Origin: Algihabitans albus
GTDB taxonomy: Bacteria; Pseudomonadota; Alphaproteobacteria; Kiloniellales; DSM-21159
Direction of reading: 5' to 3'
Length of the DNA: 64,000 nucleotides
NCBI RefSeq assembly: GCF_003572205.1
Contig: NZ_QXNY01000005.1
Span: forward strand, 434,001 to 498,000
The notes beneath the pieces are model-generated. The model was not told where the DNA came from. It saw only the letters and a program-made list of their open reading frames with translations, and did no database searches. This document shows, in pieces, positions 53,530 to 63,674 of the stretch (positions are counted from its first letter, which is position 1; the number at the start of each line of letters is the position of its first letter). Made by a program: the position numbers and the translations under genes.

Positions 53530-53618
53530 GTGTCGTAAAACCCGCAGACGCCGCGTTTTCGTCACCCTTCTGCTGCCTTGACGAAAGAGGCGATTTGGTC
53601 GGTCAGCCGGTGAGGACG

Positions 53619-53804
53619 ATGTTTGAGGATACCGATTGGTTTGTTTTAGTGAGCGGCTTCCTTGGCGGTGCGCTTCTTGGCTCTTTCATTACCTATCGGG
53701 TTCAGAAGAAGCTGACGTGCTCAAAAGGAAGGCCCGGCAATGCCGTGGACCAAGGCACTGCCCGCCCAGGACGTGACGTTGTAAGTCGTGACAAGCGCGA
53801 TTGA
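53619..53804 (+). CDS. Hypothetical small membrane protein (doubtful)
   Basis: A 61-residue frame with one possible membrane segment (WFVLVSGFLGGALLGSFI, about residues 6-23) followed by a polar tail. An upstream GTG (53595) is in frame. There is no good ribosome site, no recognised family, and it lies in a region of gene remnants, so it may not be expressed. Confidence 0.3.
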   Translation: MFEDTDWFVLVSGFLGGALLGSFITYRVQKKLTCSKGRPGNAVDQGTARPGRDVVSRDKRD

Positions 53805-53902
53805 GATAGCTCCAAACGAATAGAGTGGTGCGGTTCGGATCGGCACAGCTTGACCGGGTTTTCGGTTGACCGACTTCGCGCTCGGCATCGCAGCAAGGCC
53901 CG

Positions 53903-55096
53903 TCAGGCTGCCAGTCCGGTCCTGAGCTGCCGGTAGAAACGCGTCTCCAGATCCAGGTAGCCACCGAAGGAGACGGGATCGCCGAAGGGCAGAATCTGGG
54001 TCGCCCAAAAGCCTCCATAGCCGTTCCTGCGGTCGATCCAATAGAAGAGGTTGGCCAGGCCCGCCCAGCCGAGCGCACCGGCCGGTCGGCCGGTCGGGGC
54101 CTCCTCGTCATTGACCATGAAGCTGAAGGCCCAGGACTTCGACAGGCCGGGAAAGAACTCCGCGTCGTTGGAGAGCGCGGGGACCACGCCGGGCAGCAGG
54201 GTGATCTTCTTATCGCCGAGCTGGTTCTTTTCCGCCATCCGCACCGTCTCGGCCTTCAGCACCCGGCCCTGTTCGCCCTCGCCGTCGTTGAGCCACATCC
54301 GAATGAACTTCATGTAGTCGCCCACCGTGCCGTAGAGCCCGTGGCCGCCCATGTGAACCTCGGGGTCGGCTGGCAGTTCGAAGTCCATCGGCGTCAAGGA
54401 TCCATCGTCGCCGCGCGCATGCATGCCGGCCAGTCGGGATCGCAGTCCGTCGTGGAGTTCGAAGGTCATGTCCTCGATACCCAGCGGCGCGAAGATCCGG
54501 TCCTGGAAGACCTCGCCCAGTCGCTTGCCGGCGATCCCCTCCACGACCTGGCCGCACCAGTCCATGTTGGTTCCATATTCCCATTTTTCGCCGGGATCGA
54601 ACAGCAGCGGCGTCATAAGCGCCTGCTTCGAACCGGTGATGACGCTCGGCTGTCCCTTTTCCTGCGCGAGACGATTGTAGGTCTCGTTGAAGAAGTCGTA
54701 GCCGAACCCGCCGGTGTGAAGCAGCAGCATGCGGGTGGTGACATCGCGCTTCGGCGCGCGAAGCTGCGGGTCTCCAGCTGCGTCGAAACCCTCGATCACC
54801 TGCAGCTTGCCGATATCCGGCGCATAGGTCTTGGCAGGCGCATCGAGGTCGAGTTTGCCGTCCTCGACGAGCTGCAAAACCGCGGTTCCGGTGATCGCCT
54901 TGGTGGTCGAGAAAATCGCGAAGGCCGTGTCGGTCGTCATGTCGGCATCTCCGCCGAGCACGCGCTTCCCGGCGGCACCCTCGTAGATGTTCCGGTCGCG
55001 GTCGGTGACCATGGCCACCACGCCGGCGACCGCAGGATCGCCGGTCACCGTGCCGTTCAAGATGGCATCCGCTGTCTCTGTGAAGCCACGTGTCAT
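53903..55096 (-). CDS. Serine hydrolase, class C beta-lactamase/esterase type
   Basis: A 397-residue hydrolase with the SxxK nucleophile motif in FSTTKAITG and the YxN motif in YGTNMDW. Other landmarks are [13 protein letters not shown] and the late GLGWAG-type block ([14 protein letters not shown]). Such family VIII enzymes are often esterases. GGGAGG precedes ATG 55096. It lies 80 nt downstream of a Baeyer-Villiger monooxygenase gene on the same strand, which suggests it cleaves the ester that enzyme makes. Confidence 0.88.
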   Translation of the reverse strand: MTRGFTETADAILNGTVTGDPAVAGVVAMVTDRDRNIYEGAAGKRVLGGDADMTTDTAFAIFSTTKAITGTAVLQLVEDGKLDLDAPAKTYAPDIGKLQVIEGFDAAGDPQLRAPKRDVTTRMLLLHTGGFGYDFFNETYNRLAQEKGQPSVITGSKQALMTPLLFDPGEKWEYGTNMDWCGQVVEGIAGKRLGEVFQDRIFAPLGIEDMTFELHDGLRSRLAGMHARGDDGSLTPMDFELPADPEVHMGGHGLYGTVGDYMKFIRMWLNDGEGEQGRVLKAETVRMAEKNQLGDKKITLLPGVVPALSNDAEFFPGLSKSWAFSFMVNDEEAPTGRPAGALGWAGLANLFYWIDRRNGYGGFWATQILPFGDPVSFGGYLDLETRFYRQLRTGLAA

Positions 55097-55176
55097 GCCA
55101 CGCCTCCCTGTACCTTTTTTCGATTGCCTGTATCGCAGGATACCGCTCGCCGAACGATGTCCTGCCGACCCGGCGC

Positions 55177-56820
55177 CTATTGCATCGTGAAGCCTTCGTA
55201 ACCCTTCGCCGCAACCTCGTCGCAGATCTTGCGGTAGGCCCCGACGCCGCCGGTGTAGGACAGTACCCGCCGCGGTTTGCCCGGCACGTTCGAGCCAAGG
55301 TACCAGGAGGTCGTCTTGGAGATCAGGGTCGCCGCCGCCGTTTCGTCGTGGTGGGCGACCCAGCGGTCCTCCGTCTCCCGGGTGGGTTCGATCACCCCTA
55401 GTCCCTTCGCGCGCAGATGGGCGATGCAGGCGCTGATCCATTCCGTCTGCTGTTGCAGGCAGGTGGTCATATTGCAGAGGGCGGCGGAGGGTGCCAGCGG
55501 CACGGCCGTCGTGAAAAGATTCGGGTAGCCGTGCACCTGAAGCCCCATCGTGGTGCGGATGTCCTTACCCCAATCCTCCGTCAGCGAGCGGCCGTCCCGC
55601 CCGCGAATGTCCATCCGGGTCAATGCGCCGGTTCCCGCGTCGAACCCCGTGGCCAGGACGATGATGTCGAACGCGTGGAGCTTGCCGTCGGCTGTCTGGA
55701 TGCCCTCGGGCACGATCCGCTCGATCGGGTTGTCCCGGACACTGATCGCCTCTACGTCGGGGCGGAGATAGGCTTCCAGATAGTTGGTCTCGAGCGGAAC
55801 GCGATGCGTTCCGAAGCCGTAGTCCTTGGGGATCAGGAGGTCGCAGAGCTTCTCGTCTTTCAGCCGCGCGCGCATCTTCTCGCGCACGAAGTCGGAGACT
55901 TCTTCGCTTACAGCCTCGTCGAAGAACATTTCGCCGAAGGAGGCGAGCCAGAGCTTCAGCGACCCGTCCGCATAGACGTCTTCCAGAATCTCGCGGCGCC
56001 GTTCGGGCGACAGCTCCGCCCAGGTGTGCTGGAAGTCGTACTCGAAGCCGGTGAAGGTATGCGGCAGCGTACCTTTCAGCTCCTCGAAACGATCCTTGTA
56101 GGCCTCGACTTCCTTAGGCCCGTATTTGGGGTTCTTCATCGGCAGCACATACTGCGGTGTCCTGACGAAGACCTTCAGATCTCCGGCCTCGCCGGCAATG
56201 GTCTGGATGACCTGGATGCCGGTTGCGCCGATGCCGACCACGCCGACGCGCTTGCCTGCGAAGTCGACCGGTTCGTGCGGCCAGCGCGCCGTGTGGAAGA
56301 TCTGGCCTTTGAAGCTGTCCTGACCGGGAAAGAGGTCGCTCATGGGGGCCGAGAGCATGCCGCAGCAGGTGATCAGGAACTGCGTGTCGACGGTCTCGCC
56401 GCCGGCCGTTCGGACCGTCCAGCGTTTCTTATCCTCGTTCCATCGCGCCCCGGCGATGGTCGTGTCGAACTGGATGTCCTTTCTCAGTTCGAGGCTGTCC
56501 GCCACATAGTGCATCCAGCGCTCGATTTCCGGTTGCCCAGGGAAGCGCTCGCTCCAGCTCCATCCCTTGTAGAGGTCTTCCGAGAAGAGATACTGGTAGA
56601 TGTAGGCTTCGGAATCGAAACGGGCGCCGGGGTAGCGATTCCAGTACCAGGTTCCGCCGACGTTCGACGCGCTGTCGTACGCCCGCACCTTCAGTCCCTG
56701 GCTCCGGAGCATATGCAGTTGATAGAGCCCGGCGACGCCGGCGCCGATGATCATCGCGTCGAGTGTCTCGGTCGCGGACGCGCGGTTCTCCGAAGCGGCC
56801 TCCCTTGGATCCGTCGTCAT
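55177..56820 (-). CDS. Baeyer-Villiger flavin monooxygenase
   Basis: A 547-residue FAD/NADPH monooxygenase. The first Rossmann motif is IIGAGVAGL near residue 25; the Baeyer-Villiger fingerprint [14 protein letters not shown] is near 170; the second Rossmann motif is [11 protein letters not shown] near 195. ATGFDAGTG follows later. It inserts oxygen next to a ketone carbonyl to give an ester or lactone. The natural ketone is unknown. The gene is divergent from an AraC regulator and is followed by a probable esterase. Confidence 0.92.
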   Translation of the reverse strand: MTTDPREAASENRASATETLDAMIIGAGVAGLYQLHMLRSQGLKVRAYDSASNVGGTWYWNRYPGARFDSEAYIYQYLFSEDLYKGWSWSERFPGQPEIERWMHYVADSLELRKDIQFDTTIAGARWNEDKKRWTVRTAGGETVDTQFLITCCGMLSAPMSDLFPGQDSFKGQIFHTARWPHEPVDFAGKRVGVVGIGATGIQVIQTIAGEAGDLKVFVRTPQYVLPMKNPKYGPKEVEAYKDRFEELKGTLPHTFTGFEYDFQHTWAELSPERRREILEDVYADGSLKLWLASFGEMFFDEAVSEEVSDFVREKMRARLKDEKLCDLLIPKDYGFGTHRVPLETNYLEAYLRPDVEAISVRDNPIERIVPEGIQTADGKLHAFDIIVLATGFDAGTGALTRMDIRGRDGRSLTEDWGKDIRTTMGLQVHGYPNLFTTAVPLAPSAALCNMTTCLQQQTEWISACIAHLRAKGLGVIEPTRETEDRWVAHHDETAAATLISKTTSWYLGSNVPGKPRRVLSYTGGVGAYRKICDEVAAKGYEGFTMQ

Positions 56821-57163
56821 GTCAGTTCCTTCTCCTCCCTATGCCCGCCGGCCATGTCTGATCTGGCCGGTCCTGATCTGGCCGGTCCTGGGTGTGGGAA
56901 CACCCGGCTGTAGGAGGCTAGCTGCGTGCCCCGCGGGCGGTCTTGAAGGATCCCGGCAAATTCTTGAAAGATCTGCGCAGTCGTGGCGAACCGGAAGAAG
57001 TGTGGCGGACCGGAAGAGGGAACGCAGGCACGGAACCTCGGCCAGGACCTGTGTCGACTGGGGCCGGCACCTGCCATAATTGCAAGACGCCTCGGTCTCA
57101 TATACCATAATACTCAATGCCGGCGGAAACAGACCGGCAATCCCTACAGGGGGAGGAGGGCCG

Positions 57164-58081
57164 ATGGCGGAACTGGTCGCCCCGGAAGACCTGCCGAAAT
57201 GGGTGCCCGGGAAGATCCTGTCCAGGAGCGACGATCTCGACTGGAGAGGTGTCGCGCTTCGATCCTATCTTTACAAAGGCCAGGACGTCCAAATCCCGGC
57301 GATGCGTGATTTCATGCTCGTCTCCTACCGTACCGGTGTGACGCCGATGCAGCGTCGTTTCGACGGGCGGTGGAGCCGGACGACCTGCGGGCCCGGCGCC
57401 GTTTCGCTTCTGACTCGATCACAGAAGTCTCATTGGTACTGGACCGAGGACGTGGAGGTGACTCATGTCTACCTGTCCCACGATCTTGTCTCCGATGTCG
57501 CGAGCGAGGTGACGGGACGGCCGGTGGAAGATGTGTCTCTTGCCGATGTGCTCAGGACCGACGACCCAATTGTAACCGCCGCGATGACCGCCATTGCCAC
57601 CGAGGCTGCGGACAGCGGTGTGGGCGGGGCGCTCTACGTCGAATCCGTTGCACGCCAACTCGTGATCCATCTGCTCCGCAACTACGCGACCATCAAATTG
57701 CGGCCGCGGGAGCGGAGCGGAGAGCTGACGACGGCACAGCGGCGCTGCATCGTCGAGTTCATCGATGCCCATCTGCAAGACGGACTGGATCTCGAGGCGA
57801 TGGCCGCCGAGGTCAATCTGAGCGTTTCGAGTTTCGCACGGCATTTCAAGCGCAGCCTGGGCAGCGCGCCTTACGCCTACGTCATTGAGCGCCGGTTGGA
57901 GCGGGCTCGGCGCCTGCTTGCGGAGACCGGGAGGTCGGTGAAGGACGTCGCGGCCATCTGCGGTTTTGCGGATCAGGCGCACCTGACGCGATTGTTCGCA
58001 CGGCACTACGGAACGACACCGTCCGTTTTCCGGAAGATGGCGGGTCACCGCGGCGGCGTTGAAGCGTCTTTTACCGGGTGA
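57164..58081 (+). CDS. AraC-family transcriptional regulator
   Basis: A 305-residue regulator with an AraC-binding-domain-like N-terminus and a C-terminal double helix-turn-helix (LEAMAAEVNLSVSSFARHFK and VKDVAAICGFADQAHLTRLF). GGGGGAGGAGGG 5 nt before ATG 57164 fixes the start, though the frame opens earlier. It is divergent from the monooxygenase across a 343-nt region and probably activates that operon. Confidence 0.9.
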   Translation: MAELVAPEDLPKWVPGKILSRSDDLDWRGVALRSYLYKGQDVQIPAMRDFMLVSYRTGVTPMQRRFDGRWSRTTCGPGAVSLLTRSQKSHWYWTEDVEVTHVYLSHDLVSDVASEVTGRPVEDVSLADVLRTDDPIVTAAMTAIATEAADSGVGGALYVESVARQLVIHLLRNYATIKLRPRERSGELTTAQRRCIVEFIDAHLQDGLDLEAMAAEVNLSVSSFARHFKRSLGSAPYAYVIERRLERARRLLAETGRSVKDVAAICGFADQAHLTRLFARHYGTTPSVFRKMAGHRGGVEASFTG

Positions 58082-58111
58082 GAGCCGTAGCTCGCCGCCG
58101 GCTTGGATCGC

Positions 58112-58918
58112 TCAGGAGGAGGTCTTGCCGATCCGCTGGAACTCCGTCAGCCAGGCTAGGCTGCCCTCCGTCGTAGCGCCGCGCGGACGGTACTCGGCCC
58201 CGACCGGCAGCTCCCATCCCTGTTCGTGCAGCCAGCGGCAGAGCCAGAGAAGATCCACTTCTCCGGCGCCCGGTTCGCCCCGGTCGGGAACTGCGGCGAT
58301 CTGGACATGGCCGATCAGGTCGCGGTAGCGCGTGAAGCGGGCGGTCAGGTCGCCGCCCATGATCTGTGCGTGGTAGGCGTCGAACATGAGCCGCAGGTTG
58401 GGCGCGCCGACGGCGGCAATCAGCTCGGCCCCATGGCTGAAGTCGGTGAGGTGATAACCGGCCACGTCTTTCAGGTTCAGCGGCTCGATCAGAACGGTCA
58501 GCTCCGGTCCCACTTTGGCCGCCTTGTCGCAGGCATAGGCGAGATTGCTGCGAAACACGTCGTCGGCCGCACGCCGCTCTTCCGCGCTTTCGCCGGTCCG
58601 GCCCGCCATGACGTGAACGGCCTTTGCGCCGATCGCTTCGGCGTAGGCGATCGCCTGGTCGATGGCGGCGCGCGCCTCTTCGACGCGGTCGGGGAGGGCG
58701 CAGAGCCCGAAGTCGCCGGCGGCACGGTCGCCGGGCCAGGTGTTCAAGCCCAGCATTTCCAGGCCGCTTGCCGTCAGTGCCGCCCGTACATCGGCTTCGG
58801 CTTCGTCGTACGGGAAGTGGCACTCCACCGCATCGAAGCCCGCGCTTGCCGCTGCCTGGATCGCCTGCGCCAGCGGCCGGTCGGTGAAGAGGAACCCAAG
58901 GTTGGCGGAAAAGCGCAT
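58112..58918 (-). CDS. otnI: 2-oxo-tetronate isomerase (OtnI-like)
   Basis: A 268-residue TIM-barrel isomerase of the hydroxypyruvate isomerase family. It opens with RFSANLGFLFTDRPL and has the metal and catalytic region TVLIEPLNLKDVAGY, then RLMFDAYHAQIMGGDL and GHVQIAAVPDRGEPG. It would convert 2-oxo-tetronate to 3-oxo-tetronate. GAGGAGAG precedes ATG 58918. It is last in the operon, right after otnC. Confidence 0.87.
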   Translation of the reverse strand: MRFSANLGFLFTDRPLAQAIQAAASAGFDAVECHFPYDEAEADVRAALTASGLEMLGLNTWPGDRAAGDFGLCALPDRVEEARAAIDQAIAYAEAIGAKAVHVMAGRTGESAEERRAADDVFRSNLAYACDKAAKVGPELTVLIEPLNLKDVAGYHLTDFSHGAELIAAVGAPNLRLMFDAYHAQIMGGDLTARFTRYRDLIGHVQIAAVPDRGEPGAGEVDLLWLCRWLHEQGWELPVGAEYRPRGATTEGSLAWLTEFQRIGKTSS

Positions 58919-58932
58919 CGAACTCTCTCTCC

Positions 58933-59580
58933 TCACTCCCAGTCGACATCGAAGGCGGTCACGACCTCACGGATCTGCTGCTCCGTCAGGCCGCCTGTGC
59001 CCGCGCCACGCAGCAGGAGGGCGAGCTTGGCCGTCTCCTCCAGCTCTTCCATGGCGAAGACGGCGGCCTCCAGCTCCTTCGCCGCCACCACTGGGCCGTG
59101 GTTGGCCAGCACCACCGCGCTGCGCCGGCCGGCCAGGCTGCGCACGGCATCGCCCATCGCCGGATCGCCCGGACGGTAAAAGGGCAGGAGCTTGACCTTG
59201 CCCAATCGCATGATCGAGTAGGCGGTCAGCGGCGGCAGCAGGTTGTCGGGGTCGGTATCGGTCAAGAGCGAGAGAGCGGTTGCATGGGTCGAGTGCAGAT
59301 GCACGACGGCCCCGGTGGTCTCGCGCGTTTGATAGAAGGCGTCGTGCAGCGCCATCTCCTTGGTGGGCGGATCGCCTGCGACGTGGCGCCCGGTGGCATC
59401 GAAGCGCGACAGGCGCGCGGGATCCAGCCGTCCGAAGCTCGAGCCGGTGGGTGTGACGAACAGGCCACCGTCTTCGGTTCGGGCGGAGATGTTGCCGGAC
59501 GCGCCGCCGGTCAGACCCCGGTCGAACAGGGACTTGGCCCAGAAGCAGATGTCTTCGCGAAGGCGGTTGTCGCTCTTCAC
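58933..59580 (-). CDS. otnC: 3-oxo-tetronate 4-phosphate decarboxylase (OtnC-like)
   Basis: A 215-residue class II aldolase-fold enzyme with zinc ligands in VVHLHSTHATA and a third His in LANHGPVV, plus GGASGNISAR near residue 25. It would decarboxylate 3-oxo-tetronate 4-phosphate to dihydroxyacetone phosphate. The GTG start overlaps the kinase stop (GTGA), so it is translationally coupled. Confidence 0.88.
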   Translation of the reverse strand: MKSDNRLREDICFWAKSLFDRGLTGGASGNISARTEDGGLFVTPTGSSFGRLDPARLSRFDATGRHVAGDPPTKEMALHDAFYQTRETTGAVVHLHSTHATALSLLTDTDPDNLLPPLTAYSIMRLGKVKLLPFYRPGDPAMGDAVRSLAGRRSAVVLANHGPVVAAKELEAAVFAMEELEETAKLALLLRGAGTGGLTEQQIREVVTAFDVDWE

Positions 59581-60827
59581 GACGTGCCGTCCAGGACGGC
59601 GGCGGCGCGGGCGAAGAAATCGGGCGCCCCGAAGTTGCCGGATTTCAGCGCAAGGGTCAGGCTCTCGCCCGCCCGGATCGCCGGCACGCCGGGCGCGATC
59701 TCCGGCCCGATCTCGAGTTCGGTCAAGGCGAGTCCCTCGACGACGGCTCCGGAGGTTTCGCCGCCGGCGGTGATCAGCCGGGTTATTCCTCCCGTCACCA
59801 GCCGCCTGGCAACCTCGGCAAACAGCGACTCGAACGCGGCGGCGACCGCCGTGCCGCCGTGACGCTCCTGTGCGGTGCGCACCTCGTCGGGATCGGCCGA
59901 GGAGTAGGCCAGCGGCAAACCCTCCTGCGCCAGCACCCAGTCCGCTACCTCTTCCGCGCTTGTCCGCCCGGCCATGACCGCGTCGGGATCGAGCTTCAGA
60001 GCAGGGTTCGCGCGCGCATGTTCCGCGACCTGTGCTCTCGTCGCCTGCGAGCAGGAGCCGGACAGGGCGGCGGCGCGTCCGGCCTGGCCCTGCCACGGGT
60101 CGGTGCTCGCCGAGAGTTCACCGCGGGCACGGAAGTTCTCGGGAAGGCCGAGCGCGATCCCGGAGCCGCCGGTGATCAGCTTCAGGTCGGCCGTGGCGCG
60201 GCCCAGGATCCGGAGGTCGTCGTCGCGGATGGCGTCCGCAACAATCAGTCGGTGGCCCTTTGTCCGCTCGGCGTCGAGTCTCGCGCGGACTGCGTCCGGC
60301 CCTTCGGCGACGACGGTGAAGGGGACATGGCCGACGCTGCCCTTGCTTTGCCGGGCGAGCACACGGCGAAGGTCGGGGTCGGTCATCGGGGTCAGCGGGT
60401 GGTTCTGCATGCCGGACTCCGACAGCAGTCTGTCGCCGACAAAAAGATGGCCTTGATAGACCGACCGGCCGGTGGCGGGGAAGGCGGGGCAGACGATCAC
60501 GCTCGAGGCGTCGAGCGCGTCGGCCAAGGCTTCGGCGACCGGTCCGATGTTACCGGCGTCGGTGCTGTCGAAGGTGGAGCAGTACTTGAAGAGAAACTGG
60601 GTGCAGCCCTGGGCGCGCAGCCAGTCGAGTGCCTGCAGCGAGAGATCGACGGCTTCCCCGGCCGGCACGGAGCGCGACTTGAGAGCGACGATTCCGGCCT
60701 CGACGCCGCTGTCCGCCGGACTCCTTGGCACGCCGACGTACTGGACGCAGCGCATGCCTTCACGCGTCAGCGTGTTGGCCAGGTCGCTGGAGCCCGTGAA
60801 GTCGTCTCCGATACATCCCAGCCGCAT
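59577..60827 (-). CDS. otnK: 3-oxo-tetronate kinase (OtnK-like)
   Basis: A 416-residue four-carbon sugar acid kinase (DUF1537 type). The N-terminal domain starts LGCIGDDFTGSSDLANTL; FKYCSTFDSTDAGNIGP follows; the C-terminal nucleotide-binding domain has TAGGETSGAVVEGL and PGVPAIRAGESLTLALKSGN. It phosphorylates 3-oxo-tetronate at C4. Its ATG follows the dehydrogenase stop directly. Confidence 0.9.
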   Translation of the reverse strand: MRLGCIGDDFTGSSDLANTLTREGMRCVQYVGVPRSPADSGVEAGIVALKSRSVPAGEAVDLSLQALDWLRAQGCTQFLFKYCSTFDSTDAGNIGPVAEALADALDASSVIVCPAFPATGRSVYQGHLFVGDRLLSESGMQNHPLTPMTDPDLRRVLARQSKGSVGHVPFTVVAEGPDAVRARLDAERTKGHRLIVADAIRDDDLRILGRATADLKLITGGSGIALGLPENFRARGELSASTDPWQGQAGRAAALSGSCSQATRAQVAEHARANPALKLDPDAVMAGRTSAEEVADWVLAQEGLPLAYSSADPDEVRTAQERHGGTAVAAAFESLFAEVARRLVTGGITRLITAGGETSGAVVEGLALTELEIGPEIAPGVPAIRAGESLTLALKSGNFGAPDFFARAAAVLDGTS

Positions 60828-61736
60828 TTAGCTTCTCCCTGGCAGCGGCAGGCCAGCCTCGGCCGCATAGAGCCGTGTAATGGCGGCATCGTCGAGCGCG
60901 CCCAAGCCCTTGCTGGATGCCTCTCGGAAGCGGGCGAGGGCGGCCCCGGCGACTGGCGTGGAAAGTGCCGCGCTCTCGGCGATCTCCGTCACGATGCCCA
61001 GATCCTTCGGCCAGATGTCGATAGCCGAGCGCGCTTCGTAGTCTCCTTCGACCACTCGCGGCGCCCGATTCTCGAACATCCAGCTCGTCCCTGCCGAAAC
61101 GGAAATGACCTGCAGAATTCGCTCCGGCTCCAGCCCCTGGCTGATGCCGAGAGCCAAGGCTTCACCCATGGCGGCGATGTGCACGCCGGCCAGAAGCTGG
61201 TTTACGGCCTTCATCGCCGAACCCGCGCCCGCCTCGCGTCCGAGGTCATGGACGGACTGCGCCATGGCTGAGAGGGCGGGAGCGGCCGCCTCGAAGGTCT
61301 CTTGACTGCCCGATGCCATGATCGAGAGATCGCCTTGCGCCGCCCGCGCCGCGCCGCCGGAGATCGGGGCGTCGAGATAGAGCAGGCCCAACTGCGCGGC
61401 CTGTTGCGCATTTCCGCGAGCATCGTCGGGGGAGACGGTCGCCGAACTGACGATCACTGCGCCCCTTGGCAGATGTCGAGCGAAGCCGGACTCTCCGTAG
61501 AGGATCTCCCGGGTCTGGGCGGCGTTCAGCACCACGCTCACGAAGATGGAGGCGTCGCGCGCGCCCTCGGGAGTCAGCTTCTCGCCGCCGGCTTCCACCA
61601 GCCGGTCCACGGCGGCTGGGTTCAGATCGATCCCGAGAACGCGATGACCGGCGCGCAGGCAGGACTGCGCCATGCCCAGGCCCATCGCGCCCAGTCCGAC
61701 GAAGGCGATTGTCTTTGAGTCCGTCGTCTGCGGCAT
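60828..61736 (-). CDS. ltnD: L-threonate dehydrogenase (LtnD-like)
   Basis: A 302-residue beta-hydroxyacid dehydrogenase. The NAD motif is FVGLGAMGLGMA near residue 12; the substrate motif is LDAPISGGAARAAQGDL; the catalytic Lys is in GAGSAMKAVNQLLAG. In this operon it would oxidise L-threonate to 2-oxo-tetronate. It lies 3 nt upstream of the DctM-like gene's stop and directly before otnK. Confidence 0.9.
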   Translation of the reverse strand: MPQTTDSKTIAFVGLGAMGLGMAQSCLRAGHRVLGIDLNPAAVDRLVEAGGEKLTPEGARDASIFVSVVLNAAQTREILYGESGFARHLPRGAVIVSSATVSPDDARGNAQQAAQLGLLYLDAPISGGAARAAQGDLSIMASGSQETFEAAAPALSAMAQSVHDLGREAGAGSAMKAVNQLLAGVHIAAMGEALALGISQGLEPERILQVISVSAGTSWMFENRAPRVVEGDYEARSAIDIWPKDLGIVTEIAESAALSTPVAGAALARFREASSKGLGALDDAAITRLYAAEAGLPLPGRS

Positions 61737-61739
61737 CGC

Positions 61740-63023
61740 TCAGCCTCTCCCAAGGAATAGATCGACCGGCGCCAGTGTGATGGCCGGTACATAGGTGATG
61801 ATCATCAGGCAACAGAAGACCACCGCCACGAACCAGATCAGCTGCGGAATGATTCGTTCGACGGGGATTCGGGCGACGGCGCAGGCGGCGAAGAGATTGA
61901 CGCCCAGCGGCGGCGTGATCATCCCGAGTGCCAGGTTCACCACCACGATCAGGCCGAAATGCACCGGGTCGACCCCGTAGCTGATCGCGATCGGCGCGAG
62001 AATCGGGGCCAGTACGAGAATGGCCGCCGAGGTCTCGATGAACATGCCGACCACCAGAAGCATGAGATTGACGGCCAGCAGAAAGGCGAAACGGGATTCG
62101 AAGAAGGTGTTGAACCAGCCGGCGATTTCGTTGGGCAGGCCCGAGCGGGCGATCAGGAAGGAGAAGAGGGCAGCTGCCGAGATGATCAGCATGATCGCGG
62201 TGGTCGAGATCACCGTGCGCTTCAGGATCATGGGAATGTCGCGCCAGGAGAGTTCGCGATAGAAGCCGAAGCCGACCAGCAGCGCGGCGGCGACGGCGGC
62301 GGCGCTCGCTTCCGTCGGCGTGAAGACACCCAGATAGATCCCGCCGATGATGATGATGGGCACCATGAGGGCGGGCAGCGCGGCCAAGGTCGCGGCGCGC
62401 AGGCTCGGCCGGTCCTCGCGATCCTGAAAGCCGAGGCCGCGAATCCGGCAGATCACGATCACGGTCAGCATCAGGGCACTGGCGATCAGTATTCCTGGGC
62501 CGATCCCCGCCACGAAAAGCTGGCCGATCGAGGTGTCCGTCGCGACGCCATAGAGAATCAAAGGGATCGAAGGGGGAATCAGAACGCCGAGTTCGGCCGA
62601 GCTGGCTTGAACGGAGGCGGCGAAGGGTTTGGGGTAGGCGTGGCGCACCATCGCCGGGATCAGGATCGCGCCGATGGCGAAGGTGGTGGCGACGGAGGAT
62701 CCCGAGACGCTGGCGAACATGAGGCAGGTCAGCACGCAGGAACAGGCCAGGCCGCCCTGAATGCCGCCGACCATCGCCTTGGCAAGATCGACCAGCCGTT
62801 GGGAAATCCCGCCGGCGGACATGAGATTGCCGGCCAGGATGAACAGCGGGATCGCCATCAGCGGGAAGCTGTCGATGCCTGCGAACATGCGTTGCGCCAC
62901 CAGCAGCATCGGCAAGCGGTCGTGCAGTTGAATGCCGACGACCGATGCCAGGCCGATGGCGATGGCGATGGGAACGCCGACGAAGATCAGGATGATCAGC
63001 GAGAGACCGATTGCGACGTTCAC
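61740..63023 (-). CDS. dctM: TRAP transporter large permease (DctM-like)
   Basis: A 427-residue permease with about 12 hydrophobic helices. Landmarks are FPLMAIPLFILAGNLM, the SGSSVATTFAIG motif and PTEASAAAV. It is the ion-driven channel of the TRAP system. The GTG start overlaps the small permease stop (GTGA). Confidence 0.92.
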   Translation of the reverse strand: MNVAIGLSLIILIFVGVPIAIAIGLASVVGIQLHDRLPMLLVAQRMFAGIDSFPLMAIPLFILAGNLMSAGGISQRLVDLAKAMVGGIQGGLACSCVLTCLMFASVSGSSVATTFAIGAILIPAMVRHAYPKPFAASVQASSAELGVLIPPSIPLILYGVATDTSIGQLFVAGIGPGILIASALMLTVIVICRIRGLGFQDREDRPSLRAATLAALPALMVPIIIIGGIYLGVFTPTEASAAAVAAALLVGFGFYRELSWRDIPMILKRTVISTTAIMLIISAAALFSFLIARSGLPNEIAGWFNTFFESRFAFLLAVNLMLLVVGMFIETSAAILVLAPILAPIAISYGVDPVHFGLIVVVNLALGMITPPLGVNLFAACAVARIPVERIIPQLIWFVAVVFCCLMIITYVPAITLAPVDLFLGRG

Positions 63024-63553
63024 AGGCTGTCTCCCGAAGAGCTGAGCGGCGTCTCGAGAGGAATGACGGCCGCCACGGCGTCGCGGCTTGACCAGGCGCG
63101 TGCTATGCAGCCGGCGATGGCGATCAGGGCGAAGACCGATCCCACCGGCAGCGCGGCATAGACCCAGGCGATGGAGACTTCGAGCGCTGCGAGCTTCTGG
63201 GCCGCCACCCGCTCGGTCATGCCCCAGCCCTGCCAAAAGAGGATTGCGAAAAACACGGCCGACAGGACGTTGGCGGCCAGGAACAGAGCCAGGCCGAGCC
63301 GGCGCGGCAGGGAGCGCTGGACGATCTCCATCGCGATCATCGAGCCGTGCCGGTAGGTTCCGGCGATTCCCATGAAGATCGCCCAAATCATCGCCGAACG
63401 CGTGATGACTTCGGACCAGGTCGAGGGTTGGCCCAGAACGAAGCGGGTGGTCACTTGCCACATGGCCAGCGAGGCGGCGATCACCAGGAAGATCATGGAG
63501 AAGGCCAGGGCGATCCTGGTCATCTGCCGTTCGAAGCTATGGAAGACGTTCAT
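63020..63553 (-). CDS. dctQ: TRAP transporter small permease (DctQ-like)
   Basis: A 177-residue protein with four hydrophobic helices in DctQ order and the loop GQPSTWSEVITRSAMIWAIF. It bridges the binding protein and the large permease. It starts 121 nt after the dctP stop, beyond a hairpin. Confidence 0.88.
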   Translation of the reverse strand: MNVFHSFERQMTRIALAFSMIFLVIAASLAMWQVTTRFVLGQPSTWSEVITRSAMIWAIFMGIAGTYRHGSMIAMEIVQRSLPRRLGLALFLAANVLSAVFFAILFWQGWGMTERVAAQKLAALEVSIAWVYAALPVGSVFALIAIAGCIARAWSSRDAVAAVIPLETPLSSSGDSL

Positions 63554-63611
63554 GTCACCCCATCAGCGATGTCGCCTCGTCGGCGCCTCGTTTCGCGCGC
63601 CGCGAAGAGAA

Positions 63612-63639
63612 CGCCAGGGCACAACAGGGTGCCCTGGCG
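63612..63639. terminator. Hairpin between dctP and dctQ
   Basis: Perfect 11-bp arms (CGCCAGGGCAC) around a 6-nt loop. It lies in the operon gap after dctP on - with only a weak T-rich run, as expected for a stabilising or attenuating hairpin that keeps binding-protein levels above permease levels. Confidence 0.6.
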
Positions 63640-63674
63640 ATGAAGGCGAACTGAAAGACCTTACACGGCCGACC

